Below, one piece after another: positions 8,902-15,989 of a stretch of 64,000 nucleotides of DNA. The notes under the pieces were generated by a model, which saw only the letters and a list, made by a program, of their open reading frames with translations, searched no databases and was not told where the DNA came from. Each line of letters starts with the position of its first letter. Position 1 is the stretch's first letter. The stretch spans positions 1 through 64,000 of the forward strand of contig NZ_LGCL01000021.1 of assembly GCF_001306115.1 (NCBI RefSeq), given 5' to 3'. The translations under genes and the position numbers were made by a program. This DNA comes from Ornatilinea apprima. Lineage in GTDB: Bacteria; Chloroflexota; Anaerolineae; Anaerolineales; Anaerolineaceae.

Positions 8902-9435
8902 ATGGAAACGATCCAAAACAGCGCAAAACATAATTGGAAACGTGATTTACGCAGCAAAATCCTGGATGGATTTTTTGCTGGATGGCTGTTGTTATTCCTT
9001 CTGATTGTGTTGAGAATTATCGTAGACCCGATTGGATACCGTTTTGGGCGGCTGGGACTGCTTAATTATGATGTGTTTCTCATTGCGCTGGCTGTTTTTT
9101 GTCTGGAGCGGGCTCTCTCGGCGCGCAGAGCGGATACGACGCTGGCCTGGCTGGGAGCAGTAGGCGGCTTGCTCACCTGGTCGGCGGTGGAGTTGAGCTG
9201 CATGGTGGGGCAGACCCCGCTGGTGGCGCTGACGGGGGTGATGCTGTTCATTTTGATCCTTCTAATTGTGTTTGTGCTGTGGCGCAAGGGATTGAGTGTT
9301 GGGGGTAAATTTTACATGATGGTTGTGCTCATCTGCTGGCTGGTTAAATATATTCTTGCCGGCCAGGAGTTTGTTCGCGTGTGGCTGCCGGCTTTCAGCC
9401 CCGACCTGCACTTGGTGGGATTGCCGCTCTGTTAG
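8902..9435 (+). CDS. Polytopic membrane protein, frameshifted 5' part
   Basis: This frame gives 177 residues with five hydrophobic segments, ending abruptly in a hydrophilic stretch at a TAG. The -1 frame immediately overlapping the end (9381-9563) encodes two more hydrophobic segments and stops just 3 nt before the convergent gene. The simplest reading is one ~220-residue seven-TM protein interrupted by a one-base deletion between about 9381 and 9430, perhaps at the CCCC near 9400. It may be a sequencing error or a real mutation. I recognise no family. Confidence 0.6.
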   Translation: METIQNSAKHNWKRDLRSKILDGFFAGWLLLFLLIVLRIIVDPIGYRFGRLGLLNYDVFLIALAVFCLERALSARRADTTLAWLGAVGGLLTWSAVELSCMVGQTPLVALTGVMLFILILLIVFVLWRKGLSVGGKFYMMVVLICWLVKYILAGQEFVRVWLPAFSPDLHLVGLPLC

Positions 9436-9563
9436 GCGCTGTTTTGGTTGTTGGATGGATTCTTCTTCAATCACAACGCCGCCTGGAGAGAACATGGGCG
9501 GCGCTGTGGCTGTTCTTTTTCTCAGTGCTGGCGCTGGGGTCATTTTTCCCTTTTCTGAGCTGA
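9381..9563 (+). pseudogene. Frameshifted 3' part of the 7-TM membrane protein
   Basis: The -1 reading frame relative to the 8902 start continues with two membrane-spanning stretches (GGIAALLGAVLVVGWILL and ALWLFFFSVLALG) and has no start signal of its own. It is best read as the displaced end of the upstream gene. Confidence 0.55.
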
Positions 9564-9566
9564 AGG

Positions 9567-10844
9567 TTATTCAATGCCGCTAACCGGCTGGCCCAGGCAA
9601 ATCTCATCGTAAAGTTTCTTCATCTTTTCGGCAATAATCTCCCAGGAGTATGCCTGGGCGTATTGGTTTGCCTGATTGCCAAGTTGCTCGCGTAAATGGT
9701 CGTTGCGGATGAGGCGGGTTAATGTTTCGCCGAGGGCGATGGGGTCGCCATCGGGGATGAGAATGCCGGTAACATTATTCTGCACCAGATAGGCCAGCCC
9801 GCCCACTTGCGAAGCTACTACCGGCTTACCGCAGGCCATGGCTTCCAGTGCCACCATGCCAAACGACTCGTAGTGAGAGGGCATAATCACCACTTCGGAG
9901 GCTGAATAGTAATACGGCAGCAAGTTTTGGTCGCGCTTGCCTAAAAATAGAACCAGGTCACCGATTCCCAACGTTTGGCATAATTCCTGAAGACGCTTCA
10001 TTTCTGCGTCCATATTCTCGGGTGAGACGTCTGGTTCGCCGCCTATGATTGCCAGGTAATGAGGGCATTTGCCTAACACGCCCAACTTGCGCATGTGCGC
10101 GATGGCACGCACCAGAGTATCCACGCCTTTCAGTGGTTCAATGCGGCCCACAAATAACAGCATGCGATCCTTTTCGGGGATGCCAACCACCGCTTTGGCT
10201 TCATCGGCGGGAATGGGGTAGAAATGGCTGGTGTCTACGCCGGGCGGAATGCTACACAATTTCTGTGGATCGGCATGATACAGCGCGGTAAGCTGCTTTT
10301 CTTCGGCAGGGGTGGCGGTTACAATGCAGGCGGAGTGCTGGATGACGCGCTCTTCACCGTCAATGCGGTATTGGCCTTCACGCTCTTCCGCTGAGCGGGC
10401 GATCTGGTTCTTTAGCTTTTGCAGGGTGTGGAACATGCTGATAATGGGAACGCGCCACTCTTTCTGCAAATCAATCGAAGCGATGCCAGACATCCAGTAA
10501 TGGCTGTGAACCAGATCGTATTGCAGGTTCTTCTCTCGCGTGAAAGTTAGAATCCCCTCCGCAAATTGTGGAATATGGCTGGCCAATTCCTCTTTGGGAA
10601 GCGGGTGTTCCGGCCCGGCGGGGATATGCACCACACGGTTACCGTAGCCCAGGTCGTGAAGCACATGCGGGACGTGCTCATTTTCTGAGCGGGTGAAGAC
10701 GTCTACATGCACGCCGGCGCGTCCGAGGTAATGGGTCAGCTCGCGAACATAGACGTTCATCCCGCCGGTGTTTTTTCCACCCAGGGTGGCCAGTGGGCAA
10801 GTGTGATAGGAGATCATGGCTATTCTTAATGGTGATTGGGACAT
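9567..10844 (-). CDS. GT4 glycosyltransferase, sucrose-phosphate synthase/MshA-like
   Basis: The 425-residue retaining glycosyltransferase of GT-B fold has a glycine-rich donor loop near the N-terminus (GGKNTGGMNVYV) and an acceptor-domain signature HSHYWMSG. The C-terminal donor domain has GRIEPLKGVDTLV and the EX7E motif in ESFGMVALEAMACGKPVV. These features are shared by MshA (UDP-GlcNAc to inositol-1-phosphate), sucrose-phosphate synthases and related enzymes. The acceptor cannot be assigned from sequence alone. An inositol-1-phosphate synthase gene is present 41 kb away in the window, which keeps an MshA-type role open. It is a single gene, divergent from tRNA-Thr. Confidence 0.85.
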   Translation of the reverse strand: MSQSPLRIAMISYHTCPLATLGGKNTGGMNVYVRELTHYLGRAGVHVDVFTRSENEHVPHVLHDLGYGNRVVHIPAGPEHPLPKEELASHIPQFAEGILTFTREKNLQYDLVHSHYWMSGIASIDLQKEWRVPIISMFHTLQKLKNQIARSAEEREGQYRIDGEERVIQHSACIVTATPAEEKQLTALYHADPQKLCSIPPGVDTSHFYPIPADEAKAVVGIPEKDRMLLFVGRIEPLKGVDTLVRAIAHMRKLGVLGKCPHYLAIIGGEPDVSPENMDAEMKRLQELCQTLGIGDLVLFLGKRDQNLLPYYYSASEVVIMPSHYESFGMVALEAMACGKPVVASQVGGLAYLVQNNVTGILIPDGDPIALGETLTRLIRNDHLREQLGNQANQYAQAYSWEIIAEKMKKLYDEICLGQPVSGIE

Positions 10845-10873
10845 TCCAAATCCTCGAAAATCTGATCAATCTC

Positions 10874-10903
10874 TTGTCGAAATTTTTTAAGTGCTGGTAT
10901 AAT
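10874..10903 (+). promoter_or_regulatory. Sigma70-type promoter for tRNA-Thr
   Basis: TTGTCG (10874-10879), an 18-nt spacer and a perfect TATAAT (10898-10903) lie 9 nt before the tRNA 5' end. Confidence 0.75.
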
Positions 10904-10912
10904 TGTGTGCAC

Positions 10913-10985
10913 GCCACCGTAGCTCAGTTGGTAGAGCAGACGATTCGTAATCGTCAGGTCAAGGGTTCGAGACCCTTCGGTGGCT
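10913..10985 (+). tRNA. tRNA-Thr (anticodon CGT)
   Basis: The acceptor stem is GCCACCG/CGGTGGC. The D arm is AGCTCAGTTGGTAGAGC. The anticodon stem GACGA/TCGTC carries the loop TTCGTAA, giving anticodon CGT (reads ACG). The T arm is AGGGTTCGAGACCCT. The 3' CCA is not encoded, unlike in the tRNA-Ser gene. Confidence 0.97.
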
Positions 10986-11086
10986 CAATCTATTTAATCC
11001 ATTCTTGTTGTAGAATTATATCAGCCGATCGCCTTTTCTCTCACTTTCAATGAGCGAAAATCCTTTTTCAAGGCAGACTCTCCTTT

Positions 11087-11710
11087 ATGAATTATTCGAA
11101 AACTCCTCTGGTTGTGGCAATTGCCGGTGGTTCGGGCAGCGGGAAGACCACTGTCGCGAATGTGGTTCTGCAGCGGGTTGGTCCGCAGCGGATCTCGTTT
11201 CTTCCCCATGATGCTTACTACCGTGAATTAACTGGATTGCCGCCGGCCCAGCGCGCGTTGGTCAATTTTGACCACCCCGATTCTTTGGAGACAGAGCTGC
11301 TGATTGATCACATCCAGCAGCTGAAGAACTGGCAAGCGGTAGACCTGCCGGTTTATAACTTTACCACGCACAGCCGGACGGGTGAGACGGTGCGGGTGGA
11401 GCCCAAGCGGGTGATTCTGGTGGAGGGGATTTTGATTTTTGCCGAGCCCAAGCTGCGCGAATTATTTGACATCAAGATCTTTGTGGATACCGATTCAGAT
11501 ATCCGCTTTATTCGCCGCTTGCAGCGCGACATTGCCGAACGCGGGCGGACAACTGAGTCGGTTGTCCAGCAGTATCTCACAACGGTGCGGCCGATGCATC
11601 TTGAATTTGTAGAGCCATCCAAGCGGTACGCGGATGTGATTATTCCGGAAGGCGGGTTAAACGCGGTGGCGCTGGATATGGTCATTGCGCGGATTGAGTC
11701 TTTACTTTAG
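11087..11710 (+). CDS. udk: Uridine kinase
   Basis: This 207-residue cytoplasmic kinase phosphorylates uridine or cytidine for pyrimidine salvage. It has a P-loop at residues 14-22 (GGSGSGKTT), the PHDAYYREL substrate motif, the NFDHPDSLE motif and the lid region RRLQRDIAERGRT. Length is standard for the family. It is followed after 8 nt by the VTT-domain gene on the same strand, a likely two-gene unit. Confidence 0.94.
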   Translation: MNYSKTPLVVAIAGGSGSGKTTVANVVLQRVGPQRISFLPHDAYYRELTGLPPAQRALVNFDHPDSLETELLIDHIQQLKNWQAVDLPVYNFTTHSRTGETVRVEPKRVILVEGILIFAEPKLRELFDIKIFVDTDSDIRFIRRLQRDIAERGRTTESVVQQYLTTVRPMHLEFVEPSKRYADVIIPEGGLNAVALDMVIARIESLL

Positions 11711-11718
11711 GAAGATAA

Positions 11719-12264
11719 ATGAATGATGAACGTAGGCAATTGATCCTGCGCGTTTTGATTTTGCTGCTGGTAACAGGGCTGTCGATTTACATTTATACCA
11801 TCCGGGACCAATTGGCGGGGTTTGAAGCCTACGGTTATCCGGGCATTTTTTTAATTTCCATTCTGGCCAACGCCACCGTGATTTTACCGCTGCCGGGGGT
11901 GGTAATCACTTCGGCGATGGCGGCGGTGTTTAACCCGTTTGGTGTGGCGCTCGCGGCGGGCAGCGGGGCGGCGCTGGGCGAGATCTCGGGGTACCTGGCC
12001 GGGTACAGCGGGCGGGCAGTGATTGAGCGCAAAGAGTGGCATAAAAAAATGGTGGATTGGATGCAAAAATACGGCGACATCACCATTTTGGTGCTGGCCT
12101 TTATCCCCAATCCGCTGTTTGATATGGCGGGAATTACCGCGGGCGTGTTGAAATTGCCGCTGTGGCGCTTTTTGCTGTGGACAACGTTCGGGAAAATTTT
12201 GAAGATGTTGATTTTCGCGTATGGAGGAGCTTCAATCATTCGCGGGTTGGAGCGCATTTTCTAG
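11719..12264 (+). CDS. VTT/DedA-family (SNARE-associated) membrane protein
   Basis: The 181-residue product has about five hydrophobic segments. Its core carries the VTT features: a re-entrant region with ATVILPLPGVVITS, the Gly-rich GAALGEISGYLAGY helix and FIPNPLFDMAGITAG. DedA/VTT proteins act in membrane homeostasis and lipid transport or flipping; the substrate here is unknown. It probably shares a transcript with udk upstream and the M20 peptidase downstream. Confidence 0.85.
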   Translation: MNDERRQLILRVLILLLVTGLSIYIYTIRDQLAGFEAYGYPGIFLISILANATVILPLPGVVITSAMAAVFNPFGVALAAGSGAALGEISGYLAGYSGRAVIERKEWHKKMVDWMQKYGDITILVLAFIPNPLFDMAGITAGVLKLPLWRFLLWTTFGKILKMLIFAYGGASIIRGLERIF

Positions 12265-12293
12265 TCTTAATGAAAGGACTCTGTGGTGACAGC

Positions 12294-13664
12294 ATGGACG
12301 AAAAAGATGTGAAAATTGATCAATATCTGGATGCCAATTTGGACGGCAGCCTGGCAGAACTGGCGGCGTTGTGCGCGCAGCCAAGTGTTTCGGCGCAGAA
12401 CCTGGGGATTGATGACTGCGCGAATCTGGTGGCGGAGATGCTGAAAAAGCGCGGGTTCGCGACCGAGGTTCTGCCTACTGGCGGCGCTCCGGTGGTGTTT
12501 GGTGAGCGTAAGGGAAGATCAGGTAAAACGCTTTTATTCTACAACCATTACGACGTGCAGCCTGGTGAGCCGCTGGAGTTATGGGAAAGCCCGCCGTTTC
12601 AACCTGAAATCCGCGATGGGGTAATGTACGCGCGCGGCGTGGTGGATGACAAGGGGCACTTTACCAGCCGTCTCTTCGCGGTGGACGCGCTGCTGAATGC
12701 CAATGGTGGCGAGCTGCCCTGTACGGTCAAATTTGTGCTGGAGGGCGAAGAAGAAACCAGCAGCCTGCATTTGCATGATTTTGTGGTTAACAACAAAGAG
12801 AAATTGGCCGCGGACGCGTGCGTGTGGGAATACGGCGGGGTGGATCACCTGGACCAGCCGACCCAATCGCTGGGGCTGCGGGGGATTTGCTATGTGGAGC
12901 TGTCGGTGGAAACAGCCAATCAGGATGTCCATTCGGGGCTGGGTGGCTCGATATTCCCGAACGCAGCCTGGCGGCTAGTATGGGCGCTGAACACCCTCAA
13001 AGATGAAAATGAGCGCATTTTGATCCCCGGTTTTTATGACGACATTGTGCCACCCACCAACCGCGATTTGGCCTTGTTGGATCAACTGCCTGACCCGGCA
13101 GAGCAATACCGCACGCAGTATGGCTTGAAGGGCTTTCTCAAGGGATTGACCGGCGGTGTGGCGTTGAAAGCCGCGCAGGTATTTGAGCCTACCTGCACGA
13201 TATGCGGTTTAACCTCTGGCTACCAGGGTCCCGGATCGAAGACGGTGCTGCCGGCTAAAGCCAGCGCGAAGATCGACTTCCGTCTGGTACCCAACCAGCG
13301 CCCTGAAAAAGTGCTGCAGCAGCTGCGCGCGCACCTGGACCAGCACGGTTTTGAGGACATTCAGATTGAGTTTATGGGCGGGGATACCCCGGCGCGCACC
13401 GACCCTGATGATGATTTTGTGAAGCTGGCGGTTGCTACGGCGGAAGAGGTGTATCAGAAAGCGGTGCAGATTGAACCGATGTCCGGCGGTTCGGGCCCCA
13501 GCTCGATCTTTATGGAGCATCTGAACCTGCCTGTGATCTCGGCGGGGGTGGCGCATCCTGGCGCGCAGATGCACGCGCCCAACGAAAATATGCGTGTAGA
13601 CCTTTATTTGCTGGGCGCCAAACACATTGCGCGGTTGATCAAGCGCTTTGGCGACGGAGAATAA
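12294..13664 (+). CDS. M20-family metallopeptidase (dipeptidase)
   Basis: The 456-residue zinc aminopeptidase or dipeptidase belongs to the M20/ArgE/DapE superfamily. Metal ligands appear in order: NHYDVQPGEP (His), GVVDDKGHF (bridging Asp), EGEEETSS (catalytic Glu and metal Glu) and a C-terminal VAHPGAQMHAPNE (His). A dimerisation domain is inserted between about 200 and 340. I chose ATG 12294, which starts with an acidic helix typical of the family; ATG 12270 or a GTG between them are alternatives. It is the last gene of the udk unit and converges on a bidirectional terminator. Confidence 0.9.
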   Translation: MDEKDVKIDQYLDANLDGSLAELAALCAQPSVSAQNLGIDDCANLVAEMLKKRGFATEVLPTGGAPVVFGERKGRSGKTLLFYNHYDVQPGEPLELWESPPFQPEIRDGVMYARGVVDDKGHFTSRLFAVDALLNANGGELPCTVKFVLEGEEETSSLHLHDFVVNNKEKLAADACVWEYGGVDHLDQPTQSLGLRGICYVELSVETANQDVHSGLGGSIFPNAAWRLVWALNTLKDENERILIPGFYDDIVPPTNRDLALLDQLPDPAEQYRTQYGLKGFLKGLTGGVALKAAQVFEPTCTICGLTSGYQGPGSKTVLPAKASAKIDFRLVPNQRPEKVLQQLRAHLDQHGFEDIQIEFMGGDTPARTDPDDDFVKLAVATAEEVYQKAVQIEPMSGGSGPSSIFMEHLNLPVISAGVAHPGAQMHAPNENMRVDLYLLGAKHIARLIKRFGDGE

Positions 13665-13684
13665 CCCCAATTCAGGTTGCAAAA

Positions 13685-13719
13685 AAACCCGCCCCCAACG
13701 TTATATTGGGAGCGGGTTT
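13685..13719. terminator. Bidirectional terminator between convergent operons
   Basis: A long stem (13685-13698 with 13706-13719, one mismatch) is flanked by A7 on the left and T4 on the right. It serves both the M20 gene on the plus strand and the seven-gene minus-strand run. Confidence 0.88.
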
Positions 13720-13723
13720 TATG

Positions 13724-14380
13724 TTAATGTTCGGCTCCAGCTTGGGAGCCGGGGTACAGCTCGTCGCGATTGGTGCCCAGCATGCCCGACTGCATGGATC
13801 GTTCATCGAGCAAGTTGAGTTGAATGGGCAAATCCGGCAGCACCGGGACCATTTTGCGGAGGTAAAAGGCGCGCGCCAGGCGGGCAACAGCGGTCTCGTC
13901 GGTAAGCCAGTCCATGGGGTAAGGACTGGAAATGCGCATCGGGCGAGTGTACCCGCGCAGGGTCTTCTGGCCGTGCTCGTTGAAAAAGACCTCAAAGTAA
14001 GACATGACCAGCTCGCGCAGGCCGCGGAAAACCGGCTCGCGAAAGCGCAGGCCAGAAAAGTTGGATTTGGCGACGGCGCCGAAAAGTCCGTTCTGCTGGA
14101 AAATAGCCAGCATATGATCATCATCGGTACCCGGTTCGGGCACTAAATCCAAAATAAGGGCGGGAAATCCAATGCGGTGCAGGGCGGCGGCGGCAAACAG
14201 CCCGCCGTCAAGGCAGTGCGACTGGTTGTCGCGCAGGACATTGAGTGGAGAGCGGTCACGCTCTTCTCGGCGGTAGGGAATCTGGTCAAGATACTGCTGG
14301 ATGCGGTATGGCGTGTCCAGACTGTTCCATAGATTCAGTTGTTCGGCAGTCAGTTGGGCTTCAAAATGGGCGAGGTTCAT
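13724..14380 (-). CDS. Transglutaminase-like protein coupled to AcnX, unknown function
   Basis: The 218-residue soluble protein resembles the transglutaminase/cysteine-protease core. Cys56 lies in SHCLDGGLFAAAALHRIGFP, a helix typical of the nucleophile, and His89 in DDDHMLAIFQQNG. The usual third-residue Asp strand is not obvious (AVAKSNF). ATG 14380 is chosen because it overlaps the preceding stop by one base (TGATG) and has GGAG about 8 nt upstream on the minus strand. An in-frame ATG at 14401 would overlap the small AcnX gene. It is the last gene of the AcnX/UbiD unit, so translational coupling suggests a related role, which I cannot name. Confidence 0.65.
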   Translation of the reverse strand: MNLAHFEAQLTAEQLNLWNSLDTPYRIQQYLDQIPYRREERDRSPLNVLRDNQSHCLDGGLFAAAALHRIGFPALILDLVPEPGTDDDHMLAIFQQNGLFGAVAKSNFSGLRFREPVFRGLRELVMSYFEVFFNEHGQKTLRGYTRPMRISSPYPMDWLTDETAVARLARAFYLRKMVPVLPDLPIQLNLLDERSMQSGMLGTNRDELYPGSQAGAEH

Positions 14381-14796
14381 CAGGTAGTCTCCTGCAAGCA
14401 AGGGGATTGGGTAATGGTAACGATGCCCTCGTCGGCGTTGACCGCAACCTGCATGCCGGTTTGGATTTGATCAATGGCGAGTAGATCGACACAGGGGATG
14501 TCCGAAATGATGCAGCCGACGGCGGTGATGGTTTCACATTCGCGGTTCAGGATGGCGCAGGGGGCCAGCCCGTTGGCTTTTAGGCGGTAAAGCGTATAAG
14601 AACCCACCGTTGAGCCTTTGCCGGTGGGAAACACGAGCACTTTCCCGGCGATGGACTGGCCGTATAAATCGTGGCCGGTTTCGGTAACCAGGCCGGTTTC
14701 CGGGTCTACCCCGCCGAAAAAGGAGATGCCCATCTGCGATACCAGCGCGGACCCTTGCGCCTGGCCGTTGGAAATGGTTCTGCCGGTAAGGTTCAT
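14380..14796 (-). CDS. Aconitase X small (swivel) subunit; phosphomevalonate dehydratase-like
   Basis: This 138-residue DUF126/AcnX swivel-domain protein carries the conserved FPTGKGSTVGSY loop, in which Ser62 is the expected catalytic residue. In archaea the two-subunit enzyme dehydrates (R)-5-phosphomevalonate; bacterial AcnX relatives, often fused, act on cis-3-hydroxyproline. Here it is a separate subunit, as in archaea. Its start overlaps the large-subunit stop by 4 nt, so expression is coupled. Family assignment is strong; the substrate is inferred only from the UbiD neighbour. Confidence 0.88.
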   Translation of the reverse strand: MNLTGRTISNGQAQGSALVSQMGISFFGGVDPETGLVTETGHDLYGQSIAGKVLVFPTGKGSTVGSYTLYRLKANGLAPCAILNRECETITAVGCIISDIPCVDLLAIDQIQTGMQVAVNADEGIVTITQSPCLQETT

Positions 14797-15989
14797 CGGG
14801 TGGCCTCGTTGACAACTTCTTCAAAGGAGCGGTAGAGGGTATTGAATTTGTTTTTTCCACGCGCGTAATAACAGGCTTTGGCGCTGTCGGTGAGCAGAGT
14901 TTTGAAGCGGCCCTGAATGGGCGCGACCACACAGCAGGTGTCGGCAGCGAATTTCGCGCCGGCTTGTTCAATGATACGAGTGTACCCCATGCGGTCGGCC
15001 ATTTGCTTGATGGGCCGGGCGGTGGTGATCCAGAATTCTTTGCGCACCTGGCGGCCGACGAGCAGCTGTGCCAGATGGGCAATTTCGTCAATGGACAGGT
15101 GCGGGCAGCCCAGGCTAATAAAATCGGGCTCATCAGCGGCGTTGGAGAGATGCTCAATCGCCTGATGGATCTGTTGGGATGAAATGGTTATGGATTCAGC
15201 CGGAACGGCAAAGAGCGAGGCTTCGGGCGTTACACCCTGAATGTGGAATAAACCTGCTCCACCGTAGGTGGCGATGCTGGCGCAGAAGGATTTGAGCTCT
15301 TCCAGGCTGGCCTGGGGGATGCCGGTGAGGTATGGCACCGGGCGGGTAGCGCGTTTTTCGATGATTTCACCGATCACTTTGCCCAACGCGCCAAATTGAA
15401 AGGTGCCAGAGAGCGGCGCTTCCACGTGGAAGTGCAGCCGCGGCACGCGTTGTTCGTCAAGGTGCAGGCCGTACGCGGGGGAAAAGCCGGTCAGCGCGGA
15501 GGCCAGTGCCGATGGGCCGCCTTCGCGGTTGGTGCGCGCGCCGAGTACGGAATTGGCAAAACACACCGCGCTGCTCTCTGACCAGGCAATGTGCTGACCA
15601 TAGAGCGGCACGTTGCCCACCAGGTAGGGCGTGCAGGAGCAGGTGGCAACCACGCCCATGCGCGAGAAGGCCTCAATGACACGCGTCTGGTCTCGGGCAA
15701 ATTCGGGGCTGATGCCCAACGCCTGCCAGTTTTCAATGTCCATGCCCGCCGGGTTGAGGGTGGTAAGCACGCGGGTTTTGCCGCCGCCGTCCGCCATATC
15801 AGAAAGAAATGCCAGCCCCGCTTCGCCCAGGTTGGCATAGCTCACGCCGGCAATCTGCACGGATGTAACCGGGATCAGTTCTTCGGCGCCGTAGATTTTG
15901 CCCAGAGCGGCGAGAATCTGCATGCTTTTTTGAGCGGCGCGGCCGTGTGCGCCATCGAGCATGGCGGTTTGGAGTGGCGTCAGGTTCAT
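14793..15989 (-). CDS. Aconitase X large (catalytic) subunit; phosphomevalonate dehydratase-like
   Basis: The 398-residue AcnX catalytic subunit should hold an iron-sulfur cluster. Candidate ligands are Cys117/Cys119 (TCSCTPY), Cys295 (SLGCPHLS) and Cys352/Cys353 (DTCCVV), matching the family pattern of three spaced Cys. Length fits stand-alone large subunits. The gene overlaps both neighbours by 4 nt: the UbiD-like gene before it and the small subunit after it. A dehydratase followed by a decarboxylase matches the archaeal mevalonate steps phosphomevalonate to trans-anhydromevalonate phosphate to isopentenyl phosphate. Hydroxyproline dehydration is the main alternative, but no proline genes are nearby. 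Confidence 0.9.
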   Translation of the reverse strand: MNLTPLQTAMLDGAHGRAAQKSMQILAALGKIYGAEELIPVTSVQIAGVSYANLGEAGLAFLSDMADGGGKTRVLTTLNPAGMDIENWQALGISPEFARDQTRVIEAFSRMGVVATCSCTPYLVGNVPLYGQHIAWSESSAVCFANSVLGARTNREGGPSALASALTGFSPAYGLHLDEQRVPRLHFHVEAPLSGTFQFGALGKVIGEIIEKRATRPVPYLTGIPQASLEELKSFCASIATYGGAGLFHIQGVTPEASLFAVPAESITISSQQIHQAIEHLSNAADEPDFISLGCPHLSIDEIAHLAQLLVGRQVRKEFWITTARPIKQMADRMGYTRIIEQAGAKFAADTCCVVAPIQGRFKTLLTDSAKACYYARGKNKFNTLYRSFEEVVNEATR

